Under the pieces are notes generated by a model. The model was not told the origin of the DNA and did not search any database. It worked only from the letters and a program-made list of their open reading frames with translations. Positions 15,218 to 16,835 of a stretch of 16,835 nt of DNA are shown here, piece by piece. The DNA comes from Syntrophaceae bacterium. GTDB taxonomy: Bacteria > Desulfobacterota > Syntrophia > Syntrophales > Smithellaceae. The translations under genes and the position numbers were made by a program. The stretch is from contig DNYQ01000135.1 in NCBI GenBank assembly GCA_003506745.1, positions 1 to 16,835 of the forward strand, read 5' to 3'. Within the stretch, counting starts at the first letter, position 1. The number at the start of each line of letters is the position of its first letter.

Positions 15218-15238
15218 CAATCAGCTATATCTTGTCAA
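15209..15238 (-). promoter_or_regulatory. Candidate promoter of the PerR-type gene
   Basis: On the - strand a perfect TTGACA (15238-15233) is followed after 18 nt by TATTCA (15214-15209). The leader would be about 20 nt. The -10 lies within the GATTAT/ATAATC dyad. Confidence 0.45.
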
Positions 15239-15358
15239 GTTGTTTTTGAGGTATCTGCCTATCCATAGTTGACACAGGTCAGCAATATTAATGTTTCAAT
15301 CATCCTTTACGACATTTTGTCTTTCTCGTCGGAACAGCGTTCCAGGGGTCGTCTGGCC

Positions 15359-15391
15359 AGGGATGCTTCGGGTAGCGGCCCTTCCTTTTTT
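15359..15391 (+). terminator. Orphan terminator-like hairpin
   Basis: AGGGATGCT (15359-15367) pairs with AGCGGCCCT (15374-15382) with one mismatch and one G-T pair around a 6-nt loop. It is followed by TCC and a run of six T (15386-15391). It has the form of a Rho-independent terminator for + strand transcription, yet no + strand gene lies upstream in this region. Confidence 0.5.
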
Positions 15392-15428
15392 ATTTCCCCT
15401 ACTCATTCGCAGCCGTGGGAAATTATTC

Positions 15429-15457
15429 TTGCATTTCAAAGTCCAAGTACGTATAAT
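15429..15457 (+). promoter_or_regulatory. Promoter of the AbiE operon
   Basis: TTGCAT (15429-15434), a 17-nt spacer and a perfect TATAAT (15452-15457) form a strong sigma70-type promoter. Transcription would start near 15464, leaving a leader of about 31 nt. The inverted arms at 15392-15398 and 15417-15423 just upstream are candidate sites for the AbiEi autorepressor. Confidence 0.65.
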
Positions 15458-15494
15458 GTGAACCAAAGATCATAAAATTTATATTATTTAGGCC

Positions 15495-16082
15495 ATGATA
15501 TACGCAAAAAAACCCATAGCCGCCATCCTGCGGTGTCCGAGAACCGTCTTTACCTTTAAAGACATTGCCTTGCTGTGGCGCAATCCGGATCAAAAAGCCG
15601 TGATCGCCGGCATCAACTATTATGTTGGCACGGGGCAGATTCACAGAATACGGCGCGGCATTTACGCGAAGGATCAAAATTACGACAAAACAGAGCTGGC
15701 CTGCAGAATCTACACGCCCGCATATGTCAGCTTCGAAACCGTGCTTGCGCGCGCGGGCATCAACTTTCAGTATTACGGCCAGATCTTTATTGCGTCGTAT
15801 CTGGCGCGCGAAATTGTTGTCGATGATCAGGTTTATCAATACAGAAAGCTCAAGAATGCTCTCCTGACGGATTCCACCGGCGTATCAAACAATAACGGTA
15901 TCGCCATCGCCACGCCAGAGCGGGCTTTTTTGGATACGCTTTATCTCAACACCGATTATCATTTTGACAATCTTGCCCCGCTTGACCTCGACAAAGTCTT
16001 TGAGATGCTGTCCCTGTATGACAACAAAAGAATGAACCGTAAGGTTCGGGAATTCTTTAACGCCGGGAAAGACAACAGGTAA
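15495..16082 (+). CDS. AbiEi-family antitoxin/transcriptional regulator
   Basis: This 195-residue protein has an N-terminal winged helix-turn-helix (about 1-60; VFTFKDIALLW ... GTGQIHRIRRGIYA) and a C-terminal AbiEi domain with PAYVSFETVLARAGI (about 75-90), the REIVVDDQVYQYRKLKNALL region and IATPERAFLDTLYL (about 138-151). These match the pattern of type IV toxin-antitoxin AbiEi antitoxins, which neutralise AbiEii without direct binding and repress their own promoter. The start follows a weak TAGG site, and the toxin gene begins 6 nt after its stop. The promoter with flanking inverted repeats upstream fits autoregulation. Homologues lacking a toxin exist, but here the partner is present. 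Confidence 0.85.
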   Translation: MIYAKKPIAAILRCPRTVFTFKDIALLWRNPDQKAVIAGINYYVGTGQIHRIRRGIYAKDQNYDKTELACRIYTPAYVSFETVLARAGINFQYYGQIFIASYLAREIVVDDQVYQYRKLKNALLTDSTGVSNNNGIAIATPERAFLDTLYLNTDYHFDNLAPLDLDKVFEMLSLYDNKRMNRKVREFFNAGKDNR

Positions 16083-16088
16083 TACGCC

Positions 16089-16796
16089 ATGACCATTGAC
16101 ACAAAAATAAACGTGCCTGCTCACAAAACCATCCTGTTTCAAATCCTCAAGGATATATACAACGATACAACCCTTGCGCCGCGCCTGGGCTTTAAAGGCG
16201 GCACGGCGGCTTACATGTTTCACGGGTTGAACCGGTTTTCCATTGATCTGGATTTTGATTTGCTCGATGCATCCGGAGAAAAAAATGTTTTTGAAAAGAT
16301 GATTGCCATTGCCAAAAATTATGGAACGGTAAGGGACGCACAGATCAAAAAGTTCAGTCTTCTGGTGGTGCTCTCCTATGATGACAAGACGACAAACATC
16401 AAAATTGAAATCAATCGCCGGGATTTCGGTTCACAATTCGAAATTCAAACCTATCTGGGCGTATCCATGCTGGTCATGGTACGGGAGGATATGTATGCCC
16501 ACAAACTGATGGCCATGTATGAAAGAATCGGAAAAACCAACCGCGATATCTATGATGTCTGGTTTTTCGTGCAAAACCGCTGGCCCATCAACAAAGACAT
16601 TGTGGAGAAGCGCGCCGGCATGCCTTATAAACAGCTTCTGAAGAAATGCATTGCAAGACTGGAAAAAATGACGGACCGCGCTATCCTGAGCGGGCTGGGA
16701 GATCTTCTGACCGACGAACGTAAAAAATGGGCAAAGACAAAGCTTCGGACGGATACCATTTTTCTCTTGAAGATGGCTTTGGAGAATGAACCCTGA
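16089..16796 (+). CDS. AbiEii-family nucleotidyltransferase toxin
   Basis: This 235-residue protein is of the AbiEii/AbiGii nucleotidyltransferase family. Characterised members transfer nucleotides to tRNA or otherwise stop growth, and many protect against phage by abortive infection. Visible motifs are LGFKGGTAAYMF at 33-44 followed by the metal-binding acidic cluster SIDLDFDL (Asp53, Asp55, Asp57), Lys139 in EDMYAHKLMAM, and NRDIYDVWFF at 151-160 (Arg152, Asp153, Asp156). All four regions expected for an active enzyme are intact. It starts 6 nt after the antitoxin gene and depends on its promoter. The cellular target cannot be read from sequence. Confidence 0.87.
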   Translation: MTIDTKINVPAHKTILFQILKDIYNDTTLAPRLGFKGGTAAYMFHGLNRFSIDLDFDLLDASGEKNVFEKMIAIAKNYGTVRDAQIKKFSLLVVLSYDDKTTNIKIEINRRDFGSQFEIQTYLGVSMLVMVREDMYAHKLMAMYERIGKTNRDIYDVWFFVQNRWPINKDIVEKRAGMPYKQLLKKCIARLEKMTDRAILSGLGDLLTDERKKWAKTKLRTDTIFLLKMALENEP

Positions 16797-16797
16797 G

Positions 16798-16812
16798 GCG
16801 CACAGTGTGCGC
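16798..16812. terminator. Short hairpin after the toxin gene
   Basis: GCGCAC and GTGCGC pair perfectly around AGT, starting 1 nt after the toxin stop codon. No T-run follows, so it may be only a weak terminator or an RNA-stabilising end. The last 23 bases of the window show nothing recognisable. Confidence 0.35.
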
Positions 16813-16835
16813 GGACGATGAGCGATAGTGGATAG

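Larger units (their letters stand above)
15183..15494. other. 312-bp intergenic region between the PerR-type gene and the AbiE pair
   Basis: No convincing gene is present. The left part holds the leftward regulator promoter with a palindrome and an inverted repeat. The middle holds GGAAC-agc-GTTCC (15331-15343) and a terminator-like hairpin with a T-run on the + strand. The right part holds the inverted arms ATTTCCC (15392-15398) and GGGAAAT (15417-15423) and then the rightward promoter of the AbiE pair. A forward TTGACA occurs at 15269-15274 but without a good -10 at the right distance. Confidence 0.6.

Noticed and set aside
15269..15475. Open frame of 68 codons in the intergenic region
   Set aside because: It runs through a terminator-like hairpin and the AbiE promoter, lacks a ribosome-binding site and has low-complexity Ser-rich composition.
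1..16835. CRISPR array, tRNA, rRNA, insertion sequence or attachment site
   Set aside because: No regularly spaced direct repeats, cloverleaf-type sequence, transposase motif or flanking terminal repeats were seen.

Overview
The window looks like chromosomal DNA of an anaerobic or microaerophilic Gram-negative bacterium, most plausibly a Desulfobacterota/Syntrophales-type lineage. An outer-membrane TamA/TamB pair shows a double-membrane envelope. Desulfoferrodoxin (superoxide reductase), two rubrerythrin-type proteins, a rubredoxin-like membrane protein and a short-loop cytochrome bd oxidase are the usual oxygen-defence kit of strict anaerobes. The taxonomic guess is inference from gene content; there is no rRNA or other marker here.

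Layout from left to right. (1) Positions 28-1941, + strand: a sigma70-like promoter, a small exported helix-hairpin-helix protein, a small exported lysine-tailed protein and a lipoprotein MsrA-MsrB fusion. (2) Positions 2018-10193, - strand: five tightly packed genes read right to left. They are a rubredoxin-DUF2231 membrane protein, an exported desulfoferrodoxin-like protein with an incomplete metal site, TamA, TamB and a nucleoside (MTA/SAH-type) deaminase. (3) Positions 10269-13030, + strand: a promoter, cydA, cydB and a 3'-truncated OsmC-family gene ending in a strong hairpin. (4) Positions 13032-15182, - strand: a Fur/PerR-type regulator, a 31-codon microORF, rubrerythrin, desulfoferrodoxin and a rubrerythrin with its rubredoxin domain at the N-terminus. 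(5) Positions 15183-15494: a 312-bp intergenic region with the regulator's promoter and operators, an orphan terminator-like hairpin and a good promoter for the last operon. (6) Positions 15495-16796, + strand: an AbiEi/AbiEii-type toxin-antitoxin pair.

Most of the window deals with oxygen. CydAB removes O2 at the membrane, superoxide reductase converts superoxide to peroxide, the rubrerythrins reduce peroxide with electrons from rubredoxin-type centres, the OsmC remnant belonged to a peroxidase-like family, and MsrAB repairs oxidised methionine outside the cytoplasm. A peroxide-type Fur-family regulator sits at the head of the defence cluster. An 11-bp near-palindrome (GGAAT-S-ATTCY) occurs upstream of both the regulator and the microORF/rubrerythrin group, which suggests common control.

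The items most worth a second look are the exported desulfoferrodoxin-like protein that keeps part of the iron site (H..HYI, CN) but has Gln in place of the last His; the 31-codon ORF resembling the N-terminus of catalase-peroxidase; the shared palindrome; the OsmC gene cut off at a hairpin; and the orphan terminator in the regulator/AbiE intergenic region. I found no CRISPR array, tRNA, rRNA or insertion sequence.
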